Assembly: GCF_010093185.1 (NCBI RefSeq)
Contig: NZ_PDWL01000001.1
Span: 62,001 to 126,000 of the forward strand
Length of the DNA stretch: 64,000 bases
Direction: 5' to 3'
From: Pseudoxanthomonas jiangsuensis
GTDB taxonomy: Bacteria; Pseudomonadota; Gammaproteobacteria; Xanthomonadales; Xanthomonadaceae
Of the stretch, positions 47,321 to 57,369 are shown piece after piece (positions within the stretch are counted from its first letter, which is position 1; every line of letters begins with the position of its first letter). A program made the translations under genes and the position numbers. The notes under the pieces are model-generated. The model had not been told where the DNA came from. It searched no databases and was given only the letters and a program-made list of their open reading frames with translations.

Positions 47321-47968
47321 TCAGCTGCAGCCCTCGACGTAGTCCACCTGCGGCGGCAGGCCGATCCGCCATTCCTGGACCTGCCCGGCGGCGTCGGTCT
47401 CGAACAGCAGCACCGCCTCGCTGCCGTCGCGGATGACGCGCAGGTACTTCGCGCCGTCCACGTACTTGTGCGGGCGCTCCTCGATCCGGCCCGGATACAG
47501 GCCGGCGATCCCGCTGGCCGGCATGCCGATGCGGCCGCCGCCCGGGGCCACGGCCGAGGCATCGTCCACGTCCACCCGCACGAAGCGACCGCCCTCGACC
47601 ATGAAGGCGGTGCCGTAGCCGTGCTCGGGACGCGGCTGCGGGAACAGGTAATGGCAGGCCGCCGGATCCTGCGCATCCGGATCGCCCTGCAAAGGCCCGC
47701 CCCAGGCCAGGCGCAGGGCCTCGGCGTCGGCGCCGAACGGCACCGGGCCGAAGCCGGAGAAGTCGGCCGCCAGCGGCGCCAGCGCGGCCGCGGCGCCCGG
47801 CGCGGTGGCCGGCGGCACGTCCTCGGCGGGCGCGTCCAGGGCGGGATCGACGGCGTCGTCGGCCGCCGCGTGGGGCGCGACGTCGGTCGCGTCCGCCGGC
47901 GGCCGGGTGCAGGCGGCCAGCGAGAGCGCGAGGGTCAGCAGGCAGGCATCGAGCGTCCTGGACGACAT
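47321..47968 (-). CDS. Putative lipoprotein of unknown function
   Basis: This is a 215-residue protein with a lipoprotein signal peptide (lipobox LAAC, Cys20). A low-complexity Ala/Pro/Asp linker follows (residues about 22-65). A conserved-looking domain then begins FSGFGPVPFGADAEALRLAW, a pattern seen in unannotated proteobacterial lipoproteins. A single cysteine pair (ACHYLF and VEGCS) could form a disulfide. No function can be assigned. Confidence 0.75.
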   Translation of the reverse strand: MSSRTLDACLLTLALSLAACTRPPADATDVAPHAAADDAVDPALDAPAEDVPPATAPGAAAALAPLAADFSGFGPVPFGADAEALRLAWGGPLQGDPDAQDPAACHYLFPQPRPEHGYGTAFMVEGGRFVRVDVDDASAVAPGGGRIGMPASGIAGLYPGRIEERPHKYVDGAKYLRVIRDGSEAVLLFETDAAGQVQEWRIGLPPQVDYVEGCS

Positions 47969-48057
47969 GGGATCCCCTGTGCGGTGCACGTTGTGCGACG
48001 CACCGAGGCTGGCAAAGCCCCCGTCAACGGCAGGCGAAGGCGCCGCTCCCCAGAGGA

Positions 48058-49365
48058 TCAGCGGCCCGGCGGGCGGGAGGTGCGGCGCAGGCCGGCCCAG
48101 CACTGCTGGTAGCCGCGCTGCCGGTGCGCGGCGTCCAGCGCCTGCGCGGTCGGGCGCAGCACCGCGCGGGTCTCGAACATGAAGGCCATGGTGTCGGCGA
48201 TCACGTCCGGCCGCGACAGGTCGGCGGCCGAGGCCTTCTCGAAGGTGGCCGCGTCCGGCCCGTGCCCGCTCATGCAGTTGTGCAGCGAGCAGCCGCCGGG
48301 CAGGAAGCCCTCCGCCTTGGCGTCGTAGGCGCCATGGACCAGGCCCATGAACTCGCTGGCCACGTTGCGGTGGAACCACGGCGGGCGGAAGGTGTGCTGC
48401 GCCACCAGCCAGCGCGGCGGGAAGATCGCGAAATCGACGTTCGCCGTGCCCGGGGTGTCGCTGGGCGCGGTGAGCACTGTGAAGATCGACGGGTCCGGGT
48501 GGTCGAAGCTGATCGAGCCGATCGTGTTGAACCGGCGCAGGTCGTAGCGATACGGGGCATGGCTGCCGTGCCAGGCGACCACGTCCAGCGGGCTGTGGCC
48601 GATGCCGGCGCGCCACAGGTGGCCCTGGAACTTGGCGACCAGTTCGAAGTCGCCTTCCATATCTTCGTAAGCAGCGACCGGCGTCTCGAAGTCGCGCGGG
48701 TTGGCCAGGCCGTTGGCGCCGATCGGCCCCAGCTCCGGCAGCCGCAGGTGGGCGCCGAAGTTCTCCAGCACGTAGCCGCGCGAGGCGCCGTCCGGCAGCT
48801 CCACCCGGAAGCGCACACCGCGCGGGACCACCGCGACCTGCTGCGGCTCGACTTCCAGCACGCCCAGCTCGGTGGCGATCCGCAGCCGACCCTGCTGCGG
48901 CACCAGCAAGAGCTCGCCATCGGCGTCGTAGAAGAAGCGCCCGGCCATGTCGCGGTCGGCGGCGTACAGGTGGATGCCCACGCCCTGCTGCGCGGCGGGC
49001 GAGCCGTTGCCGGCCACGGTGTACAGACCTTCGACGAAGTCGGCCGGCGCGGCGGGCAAAGGCAACGGGTCCCAGCGCAGCTGGTCGGGCGTGACCGGGC
49101 CGTGGCCGAAGTCGTTGTGGAAACCCGGCGCCTGCGCGAACGGCGAGAAGCTGCCGTGCATCGCCGCCGGGCGGATCCGGTACAGCCAACTGCGCCGGTT
49201 CTGCCCGCGCGGGGCGGTGAAGGCGGTGCCGGACAGCTGCTCGGCGTACAGGCCGTGGGCGACCGTCTGCGGCGAGTTCTGCCCTTGCGGCAGGGCGCCC
49301 GGCACCGCCTCGCTGGCGAACTCGTTGCCAAAGCCGGTCATGTAGCGCAGTGCGTTCGTCGTCAT
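48058..49365 (-). CDS. hmgA: Homogentisate 1,2-dioxygenase
   Basis: This 435-residue iron enzyme opens the ring of homogentisate in tyrosine and phenylalanine degradation. The start [20 protein letters not shown] is typical. The iron-ligand region includes [18 protein letters not shown] (His and Glu) and the C-terminal [18 protein letters not shown]. It follows hppD on the same strand but is separated from it by the DUF559 cassette. Fumarylacetoacetase and maleylacetoacetate isomerase genes are not adjacent. Confidence 0.96.
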   Translation of the reverse strand: MTTNALRYMTGFGNEFASEAVPGALPQGQNSPQTVAHGLYAEQLSGTAFTAPRGQNRRSWLYRIRPAAMHGSFSPFAQAPGFHNDFGHGPVTPDQLRWDPLPLPAAPADFVEGLYTVAGNGSPAAQQGVGIHLYAADRDMAGRFFYDADGELLLVPQQGRLRIATELGVLEVEPQQVAVVPRGVRFRVELPDGASRGYVLENFGAHLRLPELGPIGANGLANPRDFETPVAAYEDMEGDFELVAKFQGHLWRAGIGHSPLDVVAWHGSHAPYRYDLRRFNTIGSISFDHPDPSIFTVLTAPSDTPGTANVDFAIFPPRWLVAQHTFRPPWFHRNVASEFMGLVHGAYDAKAEGFLPGGCSLHNCMSGHGPDAATFEKASAADLSRPDVIADTMAFMFETRAVLRPTAQALDAAHRQRGYQQCWAGLRRTSRPPGR

Positions 49366-49378
49366 CGCTCCATGCCTT

Positions 49379-49774
49379 CTAAGCCCCTCTCCCACCGGGA
49401 GAGGGGTTGGGGAGAGGGTCCGCCGCCAAGACCGAGTTCCAGATCGCCTCGAGCACCGCATCGGTCCTGCCCAGCACATCGTTGTCCCAGAACCGCAACA
49501 CCTGCCAGCCTTGCGATTGCAGGTATCGCGTCCTGGCGGCGTCGCCTTCCGGCGAGTGCTGCGAACCGTCCAATTCGATCACCAACCTTCCCTCCACGCA
49601 GCAGAAATCGGCGATGTACGGCGGAAGCGGATGCTGGCGCCGGAACTTGAGGCCGTTGAAGCGGCCGGCACGCAAGTGGTACCAGAGTCTTGCCTCCGCT
49701 TCGGTCTGCCTGCTGCGCAGCTGGCGGGCCTGGCGGAGGGTGGTAGTGGGGAGCGGGGGCTTGGCGCAGGGCAT
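49379..49774 (-). CDS. DUF559 endonuclease-like protein
   Basis: This is a 131-residue protein of the DUF559 family, a PD-(D/E)xK-like fold related to Vsr and restriction endonucleases. Visible features are [47 protein letters not shown] (Asp, Glu and the core strand) and [13 protein letters not shown]. The C-terminal tail [13 protein letters not shown] is encoded by the left copy of the flanking repeat. The start codon lies only eight bases from the right copy. It is inserted between hppD and hmgA, so it looks like a cassette and not part of the catabolic pathway. Confidence 0.85.
   Translation of the reverse strand: MPCAKPPLPTTTLRQARQLRSRQTEAEARLWYHLRAGRFNGLKFRRQHPLPPYIADFCCVEGRLVIELDGSQHSPEGDAARTRYLQSQGWQVLRFWDNDVLGRTDAVLEAIWNSVLAADPLPNPSPGGRGA
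49381..49419 (-). repeat. Left inverted repeat of the DUF559 cassette
   Basis: This is a 39-base copy of the CCCCTCTCCC-NNN-GGGAGAGGGG-TTGGGGAGAGGGT repeat. It is inverted relative to the copy at 49782-49820, with 37 of 39 bases identical. It encodes the last residues of the DUF559 protein. Confidence 0.9.
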
Positions 49775-49781
49775 GCCGCCT

Positions 49782-49820
49782 ACCCTCTCCCCAACCCCTC
49801 TCCCCGAGGGAGAGGGGCTT
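49782..49820 (+). repeat. Right inverted repeat of the DUF559 cassette
   Basis: The reverse complement of this 39-base segment is 37/39 identical to 49381-49419. It lies between the hppD stop codon (49835) and the DUF559 start codon (49774). Confidence 0.9.
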
Positions 49821-49834
49821 CTCCCGTGCTCCCG

Positions 49835-50959
49835 TCAGAGAACCCCGCGGCGCATCTGGTCGCGCTCGATGCTCTCGAACAGGGCCTGGAAGTTGCCCTC
49901 GCCGAAGCCTTCGTTGCCCTTGCGCTGGATGATCTCGAAGAAGATCGGGCCGACCGCGTTCTGGGTGAAGATCTGCAGCAGCTTGCGCTGCTTGGTCTCC
50001 GGATCGGCGTCGATCAGGATCCTGTTGCGGCGCAGCCGCTCGACGTCCTCGCCGTGCTCGGGGATGCGCTGGTCGATCACGTCGAAGTAGGTGTCCGGGG
50101 TGTCCAGGAACTCCACCCCGGCCGCGCGCATCTTCTCCACCGTGGCGTAGATGTCGTCGGTGAAGCAGGCGATGTGCTGGATGCCCTCGCCCTGGTAGGC
50201 ATCGAGGTACTCGTTGATCTGCGACTTGGGATCGGAGGATTCATTGAGCGGGATCCGGACCATGCCGTCCGGCGCGGTCATCGCCTTGGACAGCAGTCCG
50301 GTCTTGGCGCCCTTGATGTCGAAGTAGCGGATCTCGCGGAAGTTGAACAGCCGCTCGTAGTAGTCCGCCCACTTGGCCATGTTGCCGTGGTAGAGGTTGT
50401 GGGTCAGGTGGTCGATGAAGGTCAGGCCGAAGCCTTCCGGCTTCAGCTCCACGCCCGGCAGGTATTCGTAGTCCGGATCGTGGATGGTGCCCCTGTCGTC
50501 GTAGCGGTCGACGATGTAGAGCATGCAATCACCAATACCCTTGATCACCGGCGCGGCCACCGCCTTGCTCAGTTCGTCGCGCGCGTCGAAGGCCTGCGCG
50601 CCGTTCTTCAGCGCCTGGGTGCGGGCCCAGTCGGCCAGTTTCCTGACCCGGATCGCGAAGCCGCAGGCGCTGGGGCCGTGCTGGGCGGCGAAGCGGGCGG
50701 CGAAACCGTCCGGATCCTCGTTGACCAGGAAGGTGCAGTCGCCCTGGCGCCAGGTGGTGATCGGGCGGCTGCGGTGGCGGGCGACCTGGACGAAGCCCAG
50801 CTTGCGAAAGTAGTCCTTCAGCGCCTCGCCCTGCCCGGCCGGGGCGGCGAACTCGACGAACTCGAAGCCGTCGATGCCCATCGGGTTGTCGAAGGTGGTC
50901 ACTGCCATGCCGGCAGCGGACGGGGAATTGGACGAAAGTACTTGCGGTTGCACGCTCAT
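49835..50959 (-). CDS. hppD: 4-hydroxyphenylpyruvate dioxygenase
   Basis: This is a 374-residue Fe(II) enzyme of the vicinal oxygen chelate type that converts 4-hydroxyphenylpyruvate to homogentisate. The iron ligands lie in FIDHLTHNLYHG (first His), QHIACFTDD (second His) and FFEIIQRKGNEGFGEGNF (Glu). An N-terminal extension of about 25 residues precedes the first domain. It is expressed from a strong promoter in the gap to the divergent marR-type gene. Its product feeds HmgA. Confidence 0.96.
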   Translation of the reverse strand: MSVQPQVLSSNSPSAAGMAVTTFDNPMGIDGFEFVEFAAPAGQGEALKDYFRKLGFVQVARHRSRPITTWRQGDCTFLVNEDPDGFAARFAAQHGPSACGFAIRVRKLADWARTQALKNGAQAFDARDELSKAVAAPVIKGIGDCMLYIVDRYDDRGTIHDPDYEYLPGVELKPEGFGLTFIDHLTHNLYHGNMAKWADYYERLFNFREIRYFDIKGAKTGLLSKAMTAPDGMVRIPLNESSDPKSQINEYLDAYQGEGIQHIACFTDDIYATVEKMRAAGVEFLDTPDTYFDVIDQRIPEHGEDVERLRRNRILIDADPETKQRKLLQIFTQNAVGPIFFEIIQRKGNEGFGEGNFQALFESIERDQMRRGVL

Positions 50960-51006
50960 GATGGCTTCCTGAGCACCCCCGAAGGGGATCGGGTCTGGAA
51001 AGGCCC

Positions 51007-51035
51007 TTTATAGTTACGATTGCAACCACATGCAA
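51007..51035 (-). promoter_or_regulatory. hppD promoter with TTGCA-N6-TGCAA operator
   Basis: On the minus strand a TTGCAT -35 (51035-51030) and a TATAAA -10 (51012-51007) are separated by 17 bases. The -35 is inside the inverted repeat TTGCA-ACCACA-TGCAA (51020-51035), which ends 14 bases before the divergent MarR gene. The MarR protein is the likely repressor of hppD and of itself. Confidence 0.6.
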
Positions 51036-51049
51036 GGTGCCCTGCCGCA

Positions 51050-51559
51050 ATGAGCGTTTCTCCCAGCCATGAAGTGCCTGGTTCCGGTCCCGCCGCGGAC
51101 GCCGGGCATGCCCAGCTCGACCTCGAACACTTCCTGCCCTACCGCCTGAGCGTGCTGTCCAACCGGGTCAGCCAGACCATCGCCGACATGTACCAGAAGC
51201 GTTTCGGCCTGGCGATCACCGAGTGGCGGGTGATGGCCGTGCTCGGCCGCTTCCCCGACCTGTCGGCCAACGAGGTCGCCGAGCGCACCGCGATGGACAA
51301 GGTCGCGGTCAGCCGCGCGGTCGCCAAGCTGCTAGAGCGTAGCCTGATCAAGCGCGAGATCCACAGCGACGACCGCCGCCGCTCGGTGCTGGCTTTGTCG
51401 GAAGTGGGCTACACCGTGTACGACGAGATCGCGCCGATGGCCCTGGCCGCCGAACAGCGGCTGATCGCCACCCTGGACGAACAGGAGCGCACGACCCTGG
51501 ACCGGCTGATGCACAAGCTGGCCGGGCCGGGCCTGGCGGCCTTGCGCGACGGCGCCTGA
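51050..51559 (+). CDS. MarR-family transcriptional regulator
   Basis: This 169-residue regulator has the MarR winged helix (DLSANEVAERTAMDKVAVSRAVAKLLERSLIKRE, wing HSDDRRRSVLALSE) and flanking dimerisation helices. It is divergent from hppD over a 90-base gap containing one promoter and one palindrome. It therefore probably senses an aromatic acid and controls hppD (and cotranscribed hmgA), like HpaR or HmgR-type repressors. The ATG at 51050 was chosen. Confidence 0.9.
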   Translation: MSVSPSHEVPGSGPAADAGHAQLDLEHFLPYRLSVLSNRVSQTIADMYQKRFGLAITEWRVMAVLGRFPDLSANEVAERTAMDKVAVSRAVAKLLERSLIKREIHSDDRRRSVLALSEVGYTVYDEIAPMALAAEQRLIATLDEQERTTLDRLMHKLAGPGLAALRDGA

Positions 51560-51645
51560 AGCCGTTTCGCGGCCAGGGGTGGCCGCGAAGCGCGGGAAAA
51601 GACGGGGACCCGGCGATGCCGGGGAGTTCGGGGAAATCCTGGGGA

Positions 51646-52266
51646 TCAGGGGGCCTGCGGCGTCGCCGGCGGCGCCCACTGTTCGAGGAAACCGCGGATG
51701 CGGCGCGTATCGGGCCTGCCATTGCGCATCAGGTCCGTGCCCGGCTGCGCATGCAGGACCTGGCCGTCGGCGTCGAGCACCAGCAGGTGCGGCGCCGGCG
51801 CGTCGGTGCCGCCCGGCAGGCTGGCCAGCACCGCGGCGTTGCCCGCCGCACTGCGGTCGATCTTGACCCAGACGAAGCCGGCGTCGCGCGGGCGGCGCAA
51901 CGCGCCGTCGCCCTCGATCTTCTCGTCCAGCGCCGCGCACTCGCCGCAGCCGGCATCGCCCATTTCCAGGACGATGCGCTTGCCGCCGCGCTTGGCCTCG
52001 ACCTTGGCCGTCTCCAGGTCGGCGGCGGCGTCGCGGTTGGGGTCGAAGGCCGCGCCCAGCGCGGCGATCGCGGCGATGTCGGCGGCGGCCGGGGTGTTGC
52101 CCGAGGCCACCGGGGCCTGGACGTCGGCCACCGGCGGCTTCTGCGGGGTGGTGTCCACCGGCTGCGGCGGGCCGGAGGCGGGCTCCGGTGCCTGGCCGCA
52201 GGCCGCCAGCCAAAGGCCGGCGAGCAGGGAAGCCATCGGGATCATGCCGCGCCGTCCGCCCGCCAT
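51646..52266 (-). CDS. Lipoprotein with thioredoxin-like domain
   Basis: This is a 206-residue protein with a lipoprotein signal (lipobox LAAC, Cys23), a Pro/Ala-rich linker, and a thioredoxin-fold domain from about residue 90. The redox motif is CGEC in MGDAGCGECAALDEKI. A role in periplasmic disulfide exchange is likely; the target is unknown. It starts three bases after the stop of the POT transporter gene on the same strand, so the two are probably cotranscribed. Confidence 0.8.
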   Translation of the reverse strand: MAGGRRGMIPMASLLAGLWLAACGQAPEPASGPPQPVDTTPQKPPVADVQAPVASGNTPAAADIAAIAALGAAFDPNRDAAADLETAKVEAKRGGKRIVLEMGDAGCGECAALDEKIEGDGALRRPRDAGFVWVKIDRSAAGNAAVLASLPGGTDAPAPHLLVLDADGQVLHAQPGTDLMRNGRPDTRRIRGFLEQWAPPATPQAP

Positions 52267-52268
52267 CG

Positions 52269-53819
<1,551 letters not shown>

Positions 53820-53998
53820 GGAAATCCTTGGAATCTGAAGAGGTTTGCAGGGACGACCGGCCCCCGGAGTGGGCCGAGAATCACCGACGACGGCGCCGGG
53901 CGTCAATGCGAGCGGGCCACGGCCGGACCGCCCTGGACCCGGATTTCCCCTGCCGGATCAGTGAGTTGCCTTCGAAACCGGATGCGACGACCGCCGCC

Positions 53999-54862
53999 CT
54001 ACCCCGGCCCGATGCTGGTCCGCACCTCGAACAGCTCCGGGAAGAAGGTCAGCTCCAGCGCCTCGCGCAGGAAGCCCACGCCGCTGGAACCGCCGGTGCC
54101 GCGCTTGAAGCCGATGATCCGCATCACCGTGCGCATGTGCCGGAAGCGCCAGGTCTGGAACTGGGTCTCCAGGTCCACCAGGTCCTCGCACAGCGAGTAC
54201 TCGCGCCAGTAGCGGTCGGTGTCCTCGTAGATCCGCTCGAACACCGGCAGCAGGGCCGGGTCGGACACGTGCGGCGCGGTCCAGTCGCGGTCCGGCTCCA
54301 GGTACCGGTCCGGCACCGCATGGCCGAAGCGGGCCAGGTAGCGCAGGAATTCCTCGTACAGGCTGGGCAGCTCCAGTTCGCTGCGCAGCCCTTCCTGGCC
54401 CTGCGGGTCGTGGGCGAACACCCGGACCATGCCCGCGTTCTTGTTGCCCAGCAGGAACTCGATGGCGCGGTACTGCAGCGACTGGAAACCGGAGGACGGC
54501 CCGAGCAGGTGGCGGAAGCCCATGTACTCGGACGGGGTCAGGGTTTCCAGCACCGACCACTGCTCGGTCAGCTGGCGCAGCACCTGCTTGCTCCGCGCCA
54601 GTACCTTGCGGCACTGCCACACCTGGTCGGCGCGCAGGAAACCGCGCGCGGCCTGCAGCTCGTGCATCAGCAGCTTCAGCCACAGCTCCGAGACCTGGTG
54701 CTGGACGATGAACAGCATCTCGTCGTGGTGCGGCGGATCCGACAAAGGCTGCTGGGCCGAGAGCAGCCGGTCCAGGTGCAGGTAGCCGGCATAGGTCATG
54801 CGGCCCTGCAGGTCGGTGTGGATGCCCGGTTCGAGCGGACGCTGGTTCTTGTCGAGGGTCAT
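53999..54862 (-). CDS. kynA: Tryptophan 2,3-dioxygenase
   Basis: This 287-residue heme enzyme converts tryptophan to N-formylkynurenine. Family blocks are [50 protein letters not shown] and, near the C-terminus, [20 protein letters not shown] with the proximal heme histidine and the substrate loop. Length is normal for bacterial TDO. Kynureninase and formamidase genes are not adjacent. It is divergent from the 2-oxo acid dehydrogenase operon over 229 bases. Confidence 0.96.
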   Translation of the reverse strand: MTLDKNQRPLEPGIHTDLQGRMTYAGYLHLDRLLSAQQPLSDPPHHDEMLFIVQHQVSELWLKLLMHELQAARGFLRADQVWQCRKVLARSKQVLRQLTEQWSVLETLTPSEYMGFRHLLGPSSGFQSLQYRAIEFLLGNKNAGMVRVFAHDPQGQEGLRSELELPSLYEEFLRYLARFGHAVPDRYLEPDRDWTAPHVSDPALLPVFERIYEDTDRYWREYSLCEDLVDLETQFQTWRFRHMRTVMRIIGFKRGTGGSSGVGFLREALELTFFPELFEVRTSIGPG

Positions 54863-55091
54863 CGGCGTGGTCGCGGGCGCAGCGTGGGGCGTGCGCGGGC
54901 CGGCAAGGGTAACGCAGGCGCCCATCGCGGGCCGGATGCCCACCGCTGTCATCGTCCCGGGGAACTGTCCGCCCGCGCGGCAAGTCCATGGATTGCAAGC
55001 CTTGTTGCGCTGCACGGCGGGTTTTAACGGTCCACTCCGTACCATGTGCAACTTTCCCGCTTGCGTTACACAGCGCATGGTGAATACCACG

Positions 55092-56189
55092 ATGACCCTC
55101 GCTGCCAGCTTCCAGATCGAGTACCTGCAGTACCTCGGCGCCGACGGCGTCGCGGTCCGCGAGTTCCCGCCGCACCTGCGCGACCCGGCCGCCTTGCTGC
55201 CGCTGTTCAAGCGCATGCTGTTCATGCGCAGCTTCGACGCCAAGGCCGTGGCCCTGCAGCGCACCGGCAAGCTCGGCACCTATCCGTCCGCGCTCGGGCA
55301 TGAGGCCGCCCAGGTCGGGATCGGCGCGGCGATGCGCAGCGGCGACGTGTTCGCGCCCAGCTACCGCGAGATCGGCACCATGTTCGAGCGCGGCGTGCGC
55401 CCGCGCGACGTGCTGCTGTACTGGGGCGGCGACGAGCGCGGCAACGACTACCTGCGCGACAGCGATGCGGCGATCGACTTCCCGATCTGCGTGCCGATCT
55501 CGACCCAGTGCCTGCACGCGGCCGGCTCGGCGCTGTCGTTCAAGCTGCGCGGCCTGCCGCAGGTCGCGGTGGCTACCTGCGGCGACGGCGGCACCTCCAA
55601 GAGCGACTTCTACGCCGCGCTCAATTCCGCCGGCGCCTACACCCTGCCGCTGGTGCTGGCCGTGATCAACAACGGCTGGGCGATCTCGGTGCCGCGCGAG
55701 GCCCAGACCGGCGCGGCGACCCTGGCGCAGAAGGGTATTGCGGGTGGCCTGTACTGCCTGCAGGTGGACGGCAACGACCTGGTCGCGGTGCTGGAGGCGA
55801 TGCGCATCGCCACCGACCGCGCCCGCAGCGGCGAGGGCGGCAGCGTGATCGAGTTCATGACCTACCGCCTGTCCGACCACACCACCGCCGACGACGCCCG
55901 CCGCTACCGCGACGAGGCGCAGGTCAAGGACGCCTGGCAGCGCGAGCCGGTTGCGCGCCTGCGCACCTGGCTGACCGCGCAGGGCGCCTGGAGCGAGGCC
56001 GAGGAAGCGGCGTGGAAGGCCGAATGCGAGCGCACGATCGCCGCCGAGGTCGACGCCTACCTGGCCACCCCGGTGCAGCCGGTGGAAGCGATGTTCGACC
56101 ACCTCTATGCCGATCCGCCGCCGGAGCTGCTGGCCCAGCGCGCGGCCGCCATCGCCCTGGACGCGCAGGCGGAGGCCCGCCATGGATGA
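55092..56189 (+). CDS. 2-oxo acid dehydrogenase E1 component, alpha subunit
   Basis: This 365-residue thiamine-diphosphate enzyme subunit has the ThDP/Mg motif [20 protein letters not shown]...INN (about residues 165-195) and the active-site loop [17 protein letters not shown]. The sequence fits branched-chain 2-oxo acid or pyruvate dehydrogenases of the alpha2-beta2 type; the substrate cannot be fixed. The ATG at 55092 gives [16 protein letters not shown], matching xanthomonad homologs; an in-frame ATG at 55077 is possible. It is the first gene of an E1-alpha, E1-beta, E2 operon; the E3 gene is elsewhere. Confidence 0.92.
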   Translation: MTLAASFQIEYLQYLGADGVAVREFPPHLRDPAALLPLFKRMLFMRSFDAKAVALQRTGKLGTYPSALGHEAAQVGIGAAMRSGDVFAPSYREIGTMFERGVRPRDVLLYWGGDERGNDYLRDSDAAIDFPICVPISTQCLHAAGSALSFKLRGLPQVAVATCGDGGTSKSDFYAALNSAGAYTLPLVLAVINNGWAISVPREAQTGAATLAQKGIAGGLYCLQVDGNDLVAVLEAMRIATDRARSGEGGSVIEFMTYRLSDHTTADDARRYRDEAQVKDAWQREPVARLRTWLTAQGAWSEAEEAAWKAECERTIAAEVDAYLATPVQPVEAMFDHLYADPPPELLAQRAAAIALDAQAEARHG

Positions 56190-56292
56190 CATCCGCAACG
56201 CCCGGCCCGAGGGCGCCCATGCCGGCGCCGCCGCGACCGACCACGGCGGCGATGCCGCCCCGGCCCATGCCACCCGCGGCGGAGGACAGCCG

Positions 56293-57285
56293 ATGACCCC
56301 GACCGCCACTCCGATCACCCTGATCGAGGCCATCACCCAGGCCCTGGCCTGGGAACTGGAACACGATCCCTCGGTGCTGGTACTGGGCGAGGACGTGGGC
56401 GTGAACGGCGGCGTGTTCCGCGCCACCGCCGGCCTGCAGCGCAGGTTTGGCCCGCAAAGGGTGCTCGACACCCCGCTGGACGAGACCACCATCGCCGGCC
56501 TGTCGGTCGGCCTGGCCGCGCAGGGGATGAAGCCGGTGGCCGAGGCCCAGTTCGACGGCTTCGTCTACCCGATGCTCGACCACCTCATCTGCCACGCCGC
56601 GCGCCTGCGCAACCGCACCCGTGGCCGCCTGCACTGCCCGATGGTCCTGCGCGTGCCCTGGGGCGGCGGCATCCGCGCCCCCGAGCACCACAGCGAGGCC
56701 AACGAGGCGATGTTCACCAACGTGCCCGGCCTGCGGGTGGTGATGCCGTCCTCGCCGCAGCGCGCCTACGGACTTTTGCTGGCCGCGATCCGCGATGCCG
56801 ACCCGGTGATCTACCTGGAGCCCAAGCGGATCTACCGCCAGTACAAGGAGCAGGTCGCCGACGACGGCGAGGCCCTGCCGCTGGACGTGTGCTTCGTCCT
56901 GCGCGACGGCACCGACGTGACCCTGGTGGCCTGGGGCGCGCAGGTGAAGGAAGCGCTGGAGGCGGCCGACGCCCTGGCCGCCGAAGGCATCAGCGCCGAG
57001 GTAATCGACGTGGCCACCCTGCGCCCGCTGGACTTCGGCACCATCGCCGAGTCGGTCTCGCGCACCGGCCGCTGCGTGATCGTGCAGGAGGCCCCGCGCA
57101 GCGCCGGCTTCGGCGCCGAGATCGCCGCCCGCCTGGCCGAGCATTCGATGTACGACCTGCTCGCCCCGGTGGAGCGCGTGACCGGCTGGGACACCCACAT
57201 CCCGCTGTTCCGGCTGGAGATGAAGTACCTGCCCAGCGTGGAGCGGATCGTGGCCGCGGCCCGGCGCGCGCTGGCGCACGGCTGA
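56293..57285 (+). CDS. 2-oxo acid dehydrogenase E1 component, beta subunit
   Basis: This is a 330-residue transketolase-like subunit. Typical blocks are VLGEDVGVNGGVFRATAGL, PLDETTIAGLSVGLAAQG, EAQFDGFVYPMLDHL and the C-terminal VIDVATLRPLDFGTI. The start at 56293 has a strong ribosome binding site (GGAGG at 56281-56285) and matches the family. An in-frame ATG at 56182, overlapping the E1-alpha stop, would add 37 low-complexity residues and cannot be excluded. Confidence 0.92.
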   Translation: MTPTATPITLIEAITQALAWELEHDPSVLVLGEDVGVNGGVFRATAGLQRRFGPQRVLDTPLDETTIAGLSVGLAAQGMKPVAEAQFDGFVYPMLDHLICHAARLRNRTRGRLHCPMVLRVPWGGGIRAPEHHSEANEAMFTNVPGLRVVMPSSPQRAYGLLLAAIRDADPVIYLEPKRIYRQYKEQVADDGEALPLDVCFVLRDGTDVTLVAWGAQVKEALEAADALAAEGISAEVIDVATLRPLDFGTIAESVSRTGRCVIVQEAPRSAGFGAEIAARLAEHSMYDLLAPVERVTGWDTHIPLFRLEMKYLPSVERIVAAARRALAHG

Positions 57286-57369
57286 GCCGCGCGCCGTACA
57301 CCCGCCACCGCCTACCCTCTTCCCGGCGCGGCCCGGCCGCGCCTGCAACGACCTGCCAGGGACATCCGC

